DNA of 64,000 nt from an uncultured bacterium (lineage in GTDB: Bacteria > Cyanobacteriota > Vampirovibrionia > Gastranaerophilales > Gastranaerophilaceae): the NCBI GenBank assembly GCA_948964545.1, contig CAREDV010000005.1, forward strand, positions 42,825-106,824, read 5' to 3'. Positions 15,972 through 24,294 of the stretch are shown here, piece after piece. The first letter of the stretch is position 1. The number at the start of each line of letters is the position of its first letter. The position numbers and the translations under genes are program-made. The notes under the pieces were generated by a model. The model did no database searches and had not been told where the DNA came from. It saw nothing but the letters and a program-made list of their open reading frames with translations.

Positions 15972-17900
15972 TTGAACGAAAACAAGGTAGACAGTAAAAA
16001 GGCGCAAGAGTCTAAAAAACCCAGAAATTCAGCTGTTTCAAACCCATTGGCGAAACAGCTCAATACGCTGAAAAAACCTGCTGTTAAAAAAACTGTTCAG
16101 CCTAAAACAATTTCTGACCCAATTTCTAATGATACTTCTAATATTGTTGCTAAAATAAATAATTTCAACACAAACAAAACTTCCAATAAAATTTACGGCA
16201 GCGGTTATATGAACGGAAGTTCAAACAAAGTTGTTGATTACTCTGATATTGTATATTCATTAAATTCAGCACTATCAGAGAAAACAAGTATTCAAAATTT
16301 ATTTATTGCGGTTCATAATTTATTTACAGAAAAATTAAACCACATTTTTACAGCATTCGGAATTTATCACGAAAAATCAAAATGTATTAATATGAAACTA
16401 TTTAATTCATTGGGAAATACATACACATCAAAGATTTTTATGTCTGATGATGAAAACCCTGTTATTAAATGTTTTAACAACCGTGACGCGCTATGCTGCA
16501 AAAATAATAAATTTTTAAATATTCCTTATTTGCATGATTCTTCAGCTTTAATTCTTCCTTTAAATTCTGTTAACGGATGCAAAGGAGTTATGGTTATCGG
16601 TAAAGATAATCTTGAAACACATATAGGTCTTTTTGCGTTTATAGCTAATTATTGTGCTCTTTTTATGCAGAATGTAGAACTTGTTGAACAGACAAACCTA
16701 TATGCAAATACTGATACTTTAACTGGTTTGTATACACACAGAGGATTTCAGGAAGTTCTATCATCAGAACTTAAGAGAGCATCAGATAATAATTCTGAAC
16801 TTTCAATCATAATGCTTGATATAAACAATATTTCTAAAATTAACAGAGAACTTGGACATGCTAAGGGTGACGAAGTTATAAAATTATTAGCTGAAAAAGT
16901 TAAACAAAACAGCAGAAGTTCTGACAAAGCAGGACGTTACGGCGGTGATGAGATTGCAATAATTCTGCCTGATACAAGTACAGCTGATGCAAAATACTTG
17001 GCTGAATATATTACATATTGCCTTTCTTGTTGTTTTGTAGACGATGTCGGGCCTGTAAAAGTTTCGGTCGGTATTGCAACATTTCCTGAATGTTCAAGAG
17101 ATCAGGAAAAACTTCTTATTCTTGCAGAACAGGCTATGTATGTTTCTCAAGCAAAAGGGTACAAAGAAGGTATGTCTGCTATTGTAAGTTCTTCAGATTT
17201 TAATTTCTGGGATGATGATGCTTTAAATTCCTTTGCTGAAGTAATCGCAAAACGCCATTCACAGCTTGGTATAAATTTTGAAGACGAACTTGTCCACAAG
17301 TTCAATAACGAAAATATTGTATCTCAAAATCACCTAATGGAACTTGCAAATTCACTTGCAGGTGCAATTGATGCAAAAGATCCTTATACAAAAGGTCACT
17401 CAACATCAGTTTCAAGATACTCTGAAGCTCTTGCACGCGCAATTAATTTGCCTGAAGATGAAGTTCAAAGAATCAAACTTGGCGCACTTCTTCATGATGT
17501 GGGCAAAATCGGAATACCTGAAAGTGTATTGAAAAAACCTGATAAACTTTCTGATGAGGAATGGGAAATTATGAAACAGCACCCTGTAATTGGTGCAGAA
17601 AAAGTTCTTGAACCTAATGAAGCTTTGCGTGATTTAATGCCTATGGTAAAATATCACCACGAACGAGTTGACGGCAGGGGATATCCCGACCAGCTTAAAG
17701 GTGAAGAAATTCCTCTTGCTGCAAGAATTGTTGCAGTTGCAGATACATACCACGCACTTATTTCCGACAGACCTTATAGAAAAGGTTTGAGCGTAGATAC
17801 TGCATGTCAAATTTTAAAAGACGGGGCAGGCACACAGTGGGATGCTGATTTAGTACGCCACTTTATTGGAATTGCTCCTGCATTGTCAACAAGTATATAA
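15972..17900 (+). CDS. GGDEF + HD-GYP cyclic-di-nucleotide signalling protein
   Basis: 642 residues. Order: Lys/Ser/Asn-rich N-terminal tail (~1-85), GAF-like sensor (~90-235), GGDEF (~245-400; GRYGGDEIAIIL, active-site GGDEI) and HD-GYP (~455-635; LLHDVGKIGIPE with the HD pair, HHERVDGRGYPDQLKG with GYP, VADTYHALISDRPYR). An intact GGDEF and an intact HD-GYP in one chain could both make and break c-di-GMP. Start is TTG. No signal peptide or membrane segment, so cytosolic. Confidence 0.93.
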   Translation: MNENKVDSKKAQESKKPRNSAVSNPLAKQLNTLKKPAVKKTVQPKTISDPISNDTSNIVAKINNFNTNKTSNKIYGSGYMNGSSNKVVDYSDIVYSLNSALSEKTSIQNLFIAVHNLFTEKLNHIFTAFGIYHEKSKCINMKLFNSLGNTYTSKIFMSDDENPVIKCFNNRDALCCKNNKFLNIPYLHDSSALILPLNSVNGCKGVMVIGKDNLETHIGLFAFIANYCALFMQNVELVEQTNLYANTDTLTGLYTHRGFQEVLSSELKRASDNNSELSIIMLDINNISKINRELGHAKGDEVIKLLAEKVKQNSRSSDKAGRYGGDEIAIILPDTSTADAKYLAEYITYCLSCCFVDDVGPVKVSVGIATFPECSRDQEKLLILAEQAMYVSQAKGYKEGMSAIVSSSDFNFWDDDALNSFAEVIAKRHSQLGINFEDELVHKFNNENIVSQNHLMELANSLAGAIDAKDPYTKGHSTSVSRYSEALARAINLPEDEVQRIKLGALLHDVGKIGIPESVLKKPDKLSDEEWEIMKQHPVIGAEKVLEPNEALRDLMPMVKYHHERVDGRGYPDQLKGEEIPLAARIVAVADTYHALISDRPYRKGLSVDTACQILKDGAGTQWDADLVRHFIGIAPALSTSI

Positions 17901-17907
17901 GAATAAT

Positions 17908-18093
17908 TTATTCTTCTCCGCCTTTTACAACAATAAGGTTGTTGATAATTTTCATTTCGCAAGTCGGTAATACAACATCATCCAACCCAGTTGCAATGCT
18001 GATAATTTTACCTGCACCCAAAACTACTTCATCACCTTTGTAGAAGAATTTGTAATCGTCTTTTCTGTCTGAACGTATAGTAATCTGGCTCAT
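17908..18093 (-). CDS. Uncharacterised 61-aa protein in hisS operon
   Basis: Small beta-rich protein (YKFFYKGDEVVLGAGKIISI). Not recognised. Its ATG overlaps the stop of the nucleotidyltransferase-like gene by 4 bp, so it is translated with it. Conserved overlap suggests a real gene. Confidence 0.6.
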   Translation of the reverse strand: MSQITIRSDRKDDYKFFYKGDEVVLGAGKIISIATGLDDVVLPTCEMKIINNLIVVKGGEE

Positions 18094-18407
18094 TGTTTTA
18101 CTCCTTTACTGTTATAGAAAATTCCTTCTTCCATAACCTCGTCATAAATATACTCATCTTTTTTAAAAGTTTCATCGGTATATGGATACAAGTCAATACA
18201 AACATCATATTCTGTTTCGATTTTGCCTACAATCGGCCAAATCTGTTCTCGTTTAGCTTTGTCCTCAACATCAAATAATGCAACAAGTTCAATATCGTCG
18301 TCAATTTCGCCCTTAACGCATTCGCCAAAAGCATAAATACCTTTGAAATCGTTAAATACACGGTTAAAAGCTGTACAAAGTTTCAAGATAATCTCATCTA
18401 AATTCAT
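18090..18407 (-). CDS. Nucleotidyltransferase-fold protein (MNT-like)
   Basis: 105 residues. YAFGECVKGEIDDDIELVAL matches the minimal nucleotidyltransferase pattern (G..x..G...D.D), and VCIDLYPY supplies a later carboxylate. The canonical GS dipeptide is GE here, so activity is uncertain. It overlaps hisS and the 61-aa gene by 4 bp each, forming a three-gene operon. Confidence 0.65.
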   Translation of the reverse strand: MNLDEIILKLCTAFNRVFNDFKGIYAFGECVKGEIDDDIELVALFDVEDKAKREQIWPIVGKIETEYDVCIDLYPYTDETFKKDEYIYDEVMEEGIFYNSKGVKQ

Positions 18408-19633
18408 AATTCTATCTCATTTCTATTAATTGTAACCTGTTCTGATGTTTCAAGGTTTTTGACCGAAACAGTTTCTGATTTAATTTCATCTTCACCTAAA
18501 ATTAATGCATATTTTGCACATTTTGAAGCTTTTTCAAGCTGTTTTGTGAATTTTTTGTTTGCCAGGTCAAACTCAACATTATAACCCTTTGCTCTTAATT
18601 CTTGCGCAAATGCAAACGCATCAGCAGGTGAATTTGAAACAATATAAGCATCAAGTTTTTGCACCTCAGTTTCAGGTAAAAGCGAATTTAAACGTTCCAT
18701 ACCCATTGCCCAGCCTACAGCAGGAGTATCATCTCCGCCAAGATTTCTGACCAAACTGTCATATCTGCCGCCGCCGCATACAGCGTTTTGCGAACCTAAG
18801 TTATTCGACTTAATCTCAAAAACCGTTCTGTTATAATAATCCAAACCTCTGACAAGAAGCTTATTTTCAACATATTTAACATTAAGTTTATCCAAGTAAG
18901 ATTTTAAGGTTGTGTAATGTTGTGCACATTCTTCGCAAATAAAATCAGATTGAATAACTTTTTGAATTTCTGGTTTTGCAAAAATTTCCTTACAAGTTTC
19001 AACCTTGCAGTCCAAAAGTCTTAAAGGATTTTTTTCATATCTGTTCTGGCAGTCCTCGCACAAGTTTTCAAACTCGGGTTTCAAAACTTCTTTAATTCTT
19101 TTTTTGTATTCTTCACGGCAAGTCGGACATCCTAAGGAATTAATTTCGACTTCCAAATCATTCAAACCTAATGATTTTAAGTATTCTGCTGCCATTACAA
19201 TAACTTCGGCATCAGCGGAAGGTTCTTTAATCCCAAACATTTCCACGCCAACCTGATGAAATTGTCTTTGTCTGCCTGCCTGCGGACGTTCGTATCTGAA
19301 CATCGGGCCTTTGTACCAGAGTTTTATGGGAGCTGAAAGTCTTGCCATACCGTTTTCGATAAAAGAACGTACAACACCTGCCGTATTTTCTGGTCGAAGT
19401 GTTAATGAGCGTTCGCTTTTTTCGAATGTGTACATTTCTTTATTAACGATATCTGTTGTATCACCTACACCGCGTGCAAAAAGTTCTGTTACTTCAAAAA
19501 TCGGGGTTCTAATTTCTTTGTAACCGTATTTTGTAAATATTTCTAATGCATTTTTTTCAAGCTTGTGCCATTTTTCGGCTTCTTGAGGTAAAATGTCTTT
19601 TGTTCCTTTTAAAACTTTAATTATTTTAGCCAT
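18404..19633 (-). CDS. hisS: Histidine--tRNA ligase
   Basis: 409 residues, class II aminoacyl-tRNA synthetase. Motif 1 region KYGYKEIRTPIFE, motif 2 GPMFRYERPQAGRQRQFHQV, histidine-binding LVRGLDYYNRTVFE and motif 3 AVGWAMGMERL, followed by the anticodon-binding domain. A cysteine-rich insert (CPTC, CEDC, CEEC) may bind zinc. ATG 19633 is preceded by TATAAT exactly 6 nt upstream and no SD, so the mRNA is probably leaderless. Confidence 0.97.
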   Translation of the reverse strand: MAKIIKVLKGTKDILPQEAEKWHKLEKNALEIFTKYGYKEIRTPIFEVTELFARGVGDTTDIVNKEMYTFEKSERSLTLRPENTAGVVRSFIENGMARLSAPIKLWYKGPMFRYERPQAGRQRQFHQVGVEMFGIKEPSADAEVIVMAAEYLKSLGLNDLEVEINSLGCPTCREEYKKRIKEVLKPEFENLCEDCQNRYEKNPLRLLDCKVETCKEIFAKPEIQKVIQSDFICEECAQHYTTLKSYLDKLNVKYVENKLLVRGLDYYNRTVFEIKSNNLGSQNAVCGGGRYDSLVRNLGGDDTPAVGWAMGMERLNSLLPETEVQKLDAYIVSNSPADAFAFAQELRAKGYNVEFDLANKKFTKQLEKASKCAKYALILGEDEIKSETVSVKNLETSEQVTINRNEIEL

Positions 19634-19821
19634 AAAGTTATTATATAAATTTGAAGCTCAATTGTCAAATAATATCTAATTTTAGGCTCACTGAAATTAT
19701 AATGCGTAATTTTAAGAATATTGCATTATATTAATTTTATATTATAATAACTATGGGTAAGCCCGAACTCCCCTTAGCAACAACCTATATGATAGTAAAC
19801 AGGGCTAAGAAAGGGGGTAAG

Positions 19822-19896
19822 ATGAACAGAGAACTAATTAAAAAAGTCCTAGTTGCCCTAGGACTTTTGTTACGATTAATTGCCTCATTAATCTAA
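19822..19896 (+). CDS. Mini-element A: 24-aa hydrophobic peptide (toxin-like)
   Basis: MNRELIKKVLVALGLLLRLI... is a single amphipathic/transmembrane helix with a basic N-terminus. Promoter TTGCAT-N16-TATAAT at 19721-19748; leader stem CTTAGC/GCTAAG (19773-19778, 19804-19809); SD AAGGGGG 6-7 nt before ATG. The 3' UTR stem ATTGGTTCA/TGAACCAAT ends in T-rich sequence. The layout matches copies B-E although the peptide sequence differs. Proposed type I toxin; not homologous by eye to named families. Confidence 0.6.
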   Translation: MNRELIKKVLVALGLLLRLIASLI

Positions 19897-19943
19897 AGGG
19901 TGATAGATTGGTTCAGCTTATAGGGAGTTGAACCAATTCCCTT
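19838..19943 (-). ncRNA. Predicted antisense RNA of mini-element A
   Basis: Minus-strand promoter TTGACA (19973-19978) -N17- AATAAT (19950-19955). It would start near 19943 and run back through the 3' hairpin into the ORF, ending at the perfect 11-bp inverted repeat 19842-19852/19858-19868, which on this strand is followed by TTTTTT. About 105 nt. Confidence 0.55.
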
Positions 19944-20135
19944 ATTTTAATTATTTCCGATTTTGTTGTGTTTGTCAAGTGGCGACGAAGTCGCTTTCCA
20001 TATTGGACTTTGTATAATATTAAAAATATTGCCCTTTGTTGGTTTTTGTGTTATTGTTGTGCTGTAGGGCTGGCACACTGCCGTTTCGTCACACACGATT
20101 TACGAAGAAATTGGACGAAAGGAGGGCTAAAGTCT

Positions 20136-20207
20136 ATGGTTGATAAAATAATAATGCTATTACTGGCATTTGCGATTACAGTAATAGCACTAAAAATTCA
20201 ATCGTAG
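20136..20207 (+). CDS. Mini-element B: 23-aa hydrophobic peptide (toxin-like)
   Basis: MVDKIIMLLLAFAITVIAL... with a basic C-terminus, a single membrane helix. Promoter TTGCCC (20029) with TATTGT at N17. The leader stem TTTCGTC/GACGAAA (20084-20090, 20114-20120) encloses the conserved ACACAC and abuts SD AGGAGG. The 3' UTR stem is GTAGGGxGCGAAG...CTTCGCCCTAC; a second GTAGGGC in the 5' leader (20064-20070) could compete for the same 3' strand. Nearly identical in core to copies D and E. Confidence 0.65.
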   Translation: MVDKIIMLLLAFAITVIALKIQS

Positions 20208-20261
20208 GGTGCGAAGCAAGTCCTTAACAGGTTGCTTAAGTTGTTGAGGACTTCGCCCTAC
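20146..20261 (-). ncRNA. Predicted antisense RNA of mini-element B
   Basis: Promoter TTGACA (20291-20296) -N17- AATAAT (20268-20273). The inferred 5' end coincides with the base of the toxin mRNA's 3' hairpin. Terminator: 11-bp perfect inverted repeat 20155-20165/20179-20189 inside the ORF followed on this strand by TTATTATTTT. Confidence 0.6.
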
Positions 20262-20369
20262 TCTTATATTATTTCCGATTTTGTTGTGTTTGTCAAGTGG
20301 CGACGAAGTCGCTTTCCACACTTGTGAGCAGAGCCGCAAAAATTATATAACATTTAATGCGAGGCACAG

Positions 20370-20642
20370 TTATTCGTCTATAAGTTTAAACTCATCCCCG
20401 AGCCTATCTTCTATCATCATAGCAAATTCGGAAAATTTAACACCTAAAGCTTCTGCTGTTCTCCAAATAGTACTAAATTGAGGGTCGGTTTCACCATTTT
20501 CAAGTCTACTCAAATTTCCGCTATATAAATCATATTCATTTGCAAGTTTATTGCCTGATGAATTCCTATCTTCTCGAAGTTGTTTAACCAGTTTTCCTAC
20601 AGTCTTCTTAAAATGTAAAATTTTTTCTTTTCTATCTTGCAT
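20370..20642 (-). CDS. XRE-family HTH regulator (90 aa)
   Basis: Basic N-terminus, then HTH LREDRNSSGNKLANEYDLYS and GNLSRLENGETDPQFSTIWR, ending in FAMMIEDRLGDEFKLIDE. The same C-terminal signature occurs in the products of 62351 and 62679, so the three form a subfamily. TATTAT lies exactly 6 nt before ATG and no SD is seen (leaderless). It is convergent to mini-element B and divergent from an SD+ATG stub at 20702. Confidence 0.85.
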   Translation of the reverse strand: MQDRKEKILHFKKTVGKLVKQLREDRNSSGNKLANEYDLYSGNLSRLENGETDPQFSTIWRTAEALGVKFSEFAMMIEDRLGDEFKLIDE

Positions 20643-20676
20643 AAAAAAATAATAATTGGTATATTATTTAATAGTT

Positions 20677-20719
20677 CTGCGAATTCGCAGAGGAGGTTTT
20701 TATGTACATTACAGCTTGA
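20677..20719 (+). other. Palindrome, SD and stub ORF divergent from XRE gene
   Basis: Perfect 14-bp palindrome CTGCGAATTCGCAG (20677-20690), then SD AGGAGG, then ATG with only five codons (MYITA, stop 20717-20719). It looks like the promoter/translation start of a divergent gene whose body is lost. The palindrome is a candidate operator for the XRE protein. Confidence 0.45.
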
Positions 20720-20722
20720 AAA

Positions 20723-21061
20723 TTAATCTATTGATGCAATAAGAATATTATAAATTTTTTTAAGTTCTTTTTCATTTCGTCCTGCAGTCATAGAAGTTAT
20801 TTTCTTTTGTAAATCCATCTCTTTACTAGTATGCTCTATAAAATTTTGTTTAAAGAAAAATGCAGGTTCAACGTTAAAGAAATTCGAAAAATTAATAAGA
20901 CTTTCACAGGAAATAAATGTTCTGCCTGTTTCAATGGCTGTAATAGATTTACGTTCCAATCCTACAGCTTCCGCTAACTGTTCTTGAGTCAATTCTTTGG
21001 CAATTCTTAATAGTTTAACATTCTTACCAATATTCTTATTTACTTGTTCAATAGTATACAT
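20723..21061 (-). CDS. XRE-family HTH regulator (112 aa)
   Basis: HTH NVKLLRIAKELTQEQLAEAV and ERKSITAIETGRTFISCESL, then FNVEPAFFFKQNFIEHTSKE and a C-terminal helix ELKKIYNILIASID. A close paralogue sits at 58510. TATTAT lies 6 nt before ATG (leaderless). It is divergent from the DUF1796-like pseudogene; the repeated TCTAAC/TTAGA half-sites at 21093-21122 between them are a plausible operator. Confidence 0.88.
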   Translation of the reverse strand: MYTIEQVNKNIGKNVKLLRIAKELTQEQLAEAVGLERKSITAIETGRTFISCESLINFSNFFNVEPAFFFKQNFIEHTSKEMDLQKKITSMTAGRNEKELKKIYNILIASID

Positions 21062-21147
21062 ATTAATATAATAAAGTCTTTTTTTTAGCTTTTCTAACTT
21101 ATTAAATTAGACTATATCTAACTAAACACTACCCAAAGGAGACGACT

Positions 21148-21722
21148 ATGTTAAACTCACTAAAACTAAAAATGTTCATTTGCAAACTACTTACCTTTTG
21201 GATTATTCCATCTAAAAACAGAAAATATTTTAGAGATATGCTTTTTTGGTTTTCATATTCAGACTACGTTCGTTTTAAAAATATGGATTACCATGTTGTA
21301 TCATTAGGGAGCATATGTTTTACTCGTGCTCTGGCTGTTGCTGCAGGAATCAAACCACGAAGGTTTTACGGAGAAAAGTCCTGTCCATTTGATTTGTATG
21401 TCAGCGATTTAAAAAGAACAATTGAATTAATCGAAAATGACTTTTCTGATTTTTTTGAAAATATTAATATTGATGCATTTCCGCACGATGAAAAATTTAG
21501 TTTTATTCATTTCAAAAAAATAAAAGAAAAGGAAAACCATTTCAACTTATTCTTTTAACTAAAAATTATATTGATGTAGAAAACGTTATTCAAATTCCAT
21601 ACGATTTTGTTATTGATGATGGAAGATCAATTGAACTTATTATGAACAAGTTTAAAAATTTTGATAACAAATTTACTACATACAAAGATTATATGCAAAA
21701 GGAATTGAAAAAAATTATTTAA
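21148..21722 (+). pseudogene. DUF1796-like (papain-like peptidase family) gene, frameshifted
   Basis: The N-terminal part (136 codons, SD AAAGGAG) contains VVSLGSICFTRALAVAAGIK and CPFDLYVSDL, the Ser/Cys and PFD motifs of DUF1796 proteins, which sit in surface-glycan loci. The frame breaks at ~21530; the +1 frame continues PFQLILLTKNYIDVENVIQI to a stop at 21720-21722 that matches a family C-terminus. The middle is missing, so it is inactivated by a deletion. Confidence 0.7.
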
Positions 21723-22639
21723 ACTGTTTCTACAAGAGCTTTTGCGATTTTTAATGCGTCATTAAAAACGTATTCGTTTCGCAAAAAATCCTCGCGTTCA
21801 ATGTATTTGCTAACAATTTTGCGTGCATAAGTTCCGATTGCAATGCCGTTGTAATTTATTCCGCACATTTTGGCAAGTTCGGCAGTCTTAGAATTTGTAC
21901 CGCCTGACAGCATTATGTAAACAGGTAAATTTGCATTCTGAACAATTTCTGCTGTTGCAACAGCCTGCAAAGTTGTCTTAAAATCATCACTTCCACCGCT
22001 CATTGGATACCCGTCGGCCTGAACTATTGTAGAATACGGTTTGCGGTTTGTAATCATCTGCTTTATCTGCTCAATCATTTTTTCTTCAGATAACCGTCCG
22101 CGGGCAGTGCAGATGCTGAGCATGCCGTCATAAACAGAGTTTATATAATCCCATTTTTCAACCCAATCACCGTCCATAGCATGAAGTTCAATACAATCTA
22201 TGCCGAGTTCTACTAATTCTGGCAAAACCTCATTCAAATCTTTGTTTTCAAAAACAAAAGAAATTGCGCCCTGAGAGCAGACAGAATAACATTTTCCGCA
22301 CCCGATACAACGCGCCTGCTTTACTTTGCAGTGTTTTATCGTACGCTGCGGGCAAACTTCCTCACACTTATGGCATCCTGCACATTTTTCATAATTAATT
22401 TGCGCTTTACGAACATGCGGGTCGCCTTTAATCCCGACACTTACGCACAAATACCCCTCGCGCCCCTGTAGTCCGCGTTTTGCAGCTTCAACAATTTCAG
22501 GTTTTGCAGAAAGGTCAAAAAATTTACATCCCGCCTTAGAATACAATGCAACAAGTTTTTCAACTTCCTGTGCATCCTCATTTCCCGCTCCGCAAACAAG
22601 TTTAAAACATTTTCTCTCATCAAGAAGATTTTTAAGCAT
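21719..22639 (-). CDS. ldpA: LdpA-like 4Fe-4S protein
   Basis: 306 residues. The start FKLVCGAGNEDAQEVEKLVA resembles cyanobacterial LdpA (light-dependent period protein). Two 4Fe-4S motifs follow: CAGCHKCEEVCP and CIGCGKCYSVCS (~90-130). The TIM-barrel-like remainder has IVQADGYPMSGGSDD and YIMLSGGTNSKTAELA. LdpA feeds redox state to the cyanobacterial clock; a clock-free role is implied here. Start ATG overlaps the upstream stop (TAATG), so it is coupled to the hydrolase gene. Confidence 0.75.
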   Translation of the reverse strand: MLKNLLDERKCFKLVCGAGNEDAQEVEKLVALYSKAGCKFFDLSAKPEIVEAAKRGLQGREGYLCVSVGIKGDPHVRKAQINYEKCAGCHKCEEVCPQRTIKHCKVKQARCIGCGKCYSVCSQGAISFVFENKDLNEVLPELVELGIDCIELHAMDGDWVEKWDYINSVYDGMLSICTARGRLSEEKMIEQIKQMITNRKPYSTIVQADGYPMSGGSDDFKTTLQAVATAEIVQNANLPVYIMLSGGTNSKTAELAKMCGINYNGIAIGTYARKIVSKYIEREDFLRNEYVFNDALKIAKALVETV

Positions 22640-23805
22640 TATTTCACCATATAGTTATAAATAATTTCCGATGCTTTTACAATAAACTCTTTGCCCAATG
22701 GTGAATTGTGCGGACGTTTTGCAAAAATTACAACTATATATCTTTTTCCGTTCGGCGCATAAACAATTCCAGCATCACCCAGCATTGTGCCAATGTCGCC
22801 TGTTTTGTGCAAAAATTCTGCACCCGCAGGCAAGCCTGCTGCGATTAGGCGGTTATTATGAACATGACCCATATAATCAAAAATCTTTTCTCGTGAAGAT
22901 GTACTCAAGAAATTCGGGTTATCAATATTATAAAGAATTGTCGCCATATCTCTCGCTGTAGAATGGTTTGTACCCCCAAGGTCAGGAAGCCAGGTTTTAA
23001 CATAAGTATGTTTTAAGCCCCAGCGTCTGACAGCAGAATTTACATCAGTCATAGAACCCATCTGAGCCATAAGCATATTTGTTGCAGAGTTATCGGATTC
23101 TGTAATCATCATTCTTGCAAGAGTATCAATAGAATATTTTGAATTTGCAGCTTTAAACTGTAAACTTCCTGAACCTTCCGTTCTGTAATATTCTGTCAAA
23201 GGCATTTCATCAAAAAGTTCAATCTGGCCTTTTTCTATTGAACGGAAAAGCTGAACCAGCACGGGAACTTTAATTATACTTGCAGTTGCAAAGATTTCAT
23301 CCGCGTTAATATCTGCATAATTACCTGTCTGATAATCCCATACATAAACAGAAGGGTGAATTGATGAATATGCAGAAGCAAGTCCTTTTAATTGGTTTTC
23401 AAGACCTATAAGTTCGTTTCCTTCTGTTAAAGCTGTCATTTCAGGTTTTTTAACCCTTGCACCTTCAAGTGAGCGCATTCCCAGATACCAGTGGTTTGAA
23501 AGGTAATTTGAAGTCGGGAAAAGCAATTGCTGATAATCCGCTTTTACATTTTTGTAAGGTGTAGGATTAAACATATTTTTTGTAACTTTATTAAACCCAT
23601 AAGGCAGAACTGTCAGAGCAAGCGCTGAAACAACAGCTGTAGAAATAATTCTGTGGATTAAATAGTTACGTTCAATTTTTTTCTTATCTGCATTTAATTT
23701 TTGCGAACGCAATTGACGCTGCGGAACGGAATGTAATGGTGTATTATACTCACGTTTTGTATAATATCGATTATCATAATATTCCCGTCTTGCTAATTCC
23801 GGCAT
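22639..23805 (-). CDS. Class A beta-lactamase-fold serine hydrolase
   Basis: 388 residues. A basic N-terminal cytoplasmic stretch (~50 aa) and a membrane anchor IISTAVVSALALTVLPYGF precede the hydrolase. Active-site motifs: S-x-x-K in TASIIKVPVL (~177), SDN in ITESDNSATNMLMAQ (~236) and K-T-G in LHKTGDIGTMLGDAG (~332). The class A fold is clear. Whether it degrades beta-lactams or acts on cell-wall peptides is not decidable; the long anchor is unusual. SD GGGAGG. Confidence 0.88.
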   Translation of the reverse strand: MPELARREYYDNRYYTKREYNTPLHSVPQRQLRSQKLNADKKKIERNYLIHRIISTAVVSALALTVLPYGFNKVTKNMFNPTPYKNVKADYQQLLFPTSNYLSNHWYLGMRSLEGARVKKPEMTALTEGNELIGLENQLKGLASAYSSIHPSVYVWDYQTGNYADINADEIFATASIIKVPVLVQLFRSIEKGQIELFDEMPLTEYYRTEGSGSLQFKAANSKYSIDTLARMMITESDNSATNMLMAQMGSMTDVNSAVRRWGLKHTYVKTWLPDLGGTNHSTARDMATILYNIDNPNFLSTSSREKIFDYMGHVHNNRLIAAGLPAGAEFLHKTGDIGTMLGDAGIVYAPNGKRYIVVIFAKRPHNSPLGKEFIVKASEIIYNYMVK

Positions 23806-23911
23806 AAATCCTCCCCAAAAATGTATTACTATTTTACTTCACATAAATTTAAATGGCAAGCAAGTTTACATTTTTAGGTTATAATATTTTACATTAAGAG
23901 AGGATTAAAAA

Positions 23912-24220
23912 ATGGAAGATTGTATTTTTTGCAAAATAATTAACGGAGATTTTAATACAGAATTTGTTTACGAAAATGAACATGTTGTTGTATTCAAAGA
24001 TATTAACCCGAAAGCTCCCGTACACCTTCTTGTTGTACCAAGAGTTCATGCGGCATCACTCAACGAACTTGAAGATAAAAATCTTATGGGCGAACTTTTA
24101 CAGGCTGTAAAAGAAACTACAAAAAAAATCGGTTTAAAATCATATAAAACTTTGATTAACACAGGAAAAGAAGCAGGTCAGGAAGTTTTCCACCTGCACA
24201 TACACATACTAGGAGAATAA
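23912..24220 (+). CDS. HIT-family nucleotide hydrolase
   Basis: 102 residues. CIFCKIINGDFNTEFVYENE (zinc-Cys pair) and the C-terminal histidine triad VFHLHIHILGE are the HIT/HINT signatures. Acts on nucleoside phosphoramidates or dinucleotides. SD GAGAGG. Confidence 0.95.
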   Translation: MEDCIFCKIINGDFNTEFVYENEHVVVFKDINPKAPVHLLVVPRVHAASLNELEDKNLMGELLQAVKETTKKIGLKSYKTLINTGKEAGQEVFHLHIHILGE

Positions 24221-24294
24221 AAACGGGAACGAGCAACAGCGAGTGACTGACCAAGGTATTTAAAGTAACACCAATTTTTACGGAAAGGGCAAAA

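Larger units (their letters stand above)
19950..20318. repeat. 51-bp direct repeats flanking mini-element B
   Basis: 19950-20000 and 20268-20318 are identical for 51 bp. They contain the antisense promoter and the small stem GCGAC/GTCGC. Mini-element B is thus a 318-bp tandem unit, pointing to duplication by homologous or slipped recombination. Confidence 0.85.

Noticed and set aside
19968..20207. 79-codon frame ending in the mini-element B peptide
   Set aside because: The upstream part runs through the promoter and leader hairpin; the SD AGGAGG supports only the ATG at 20136.
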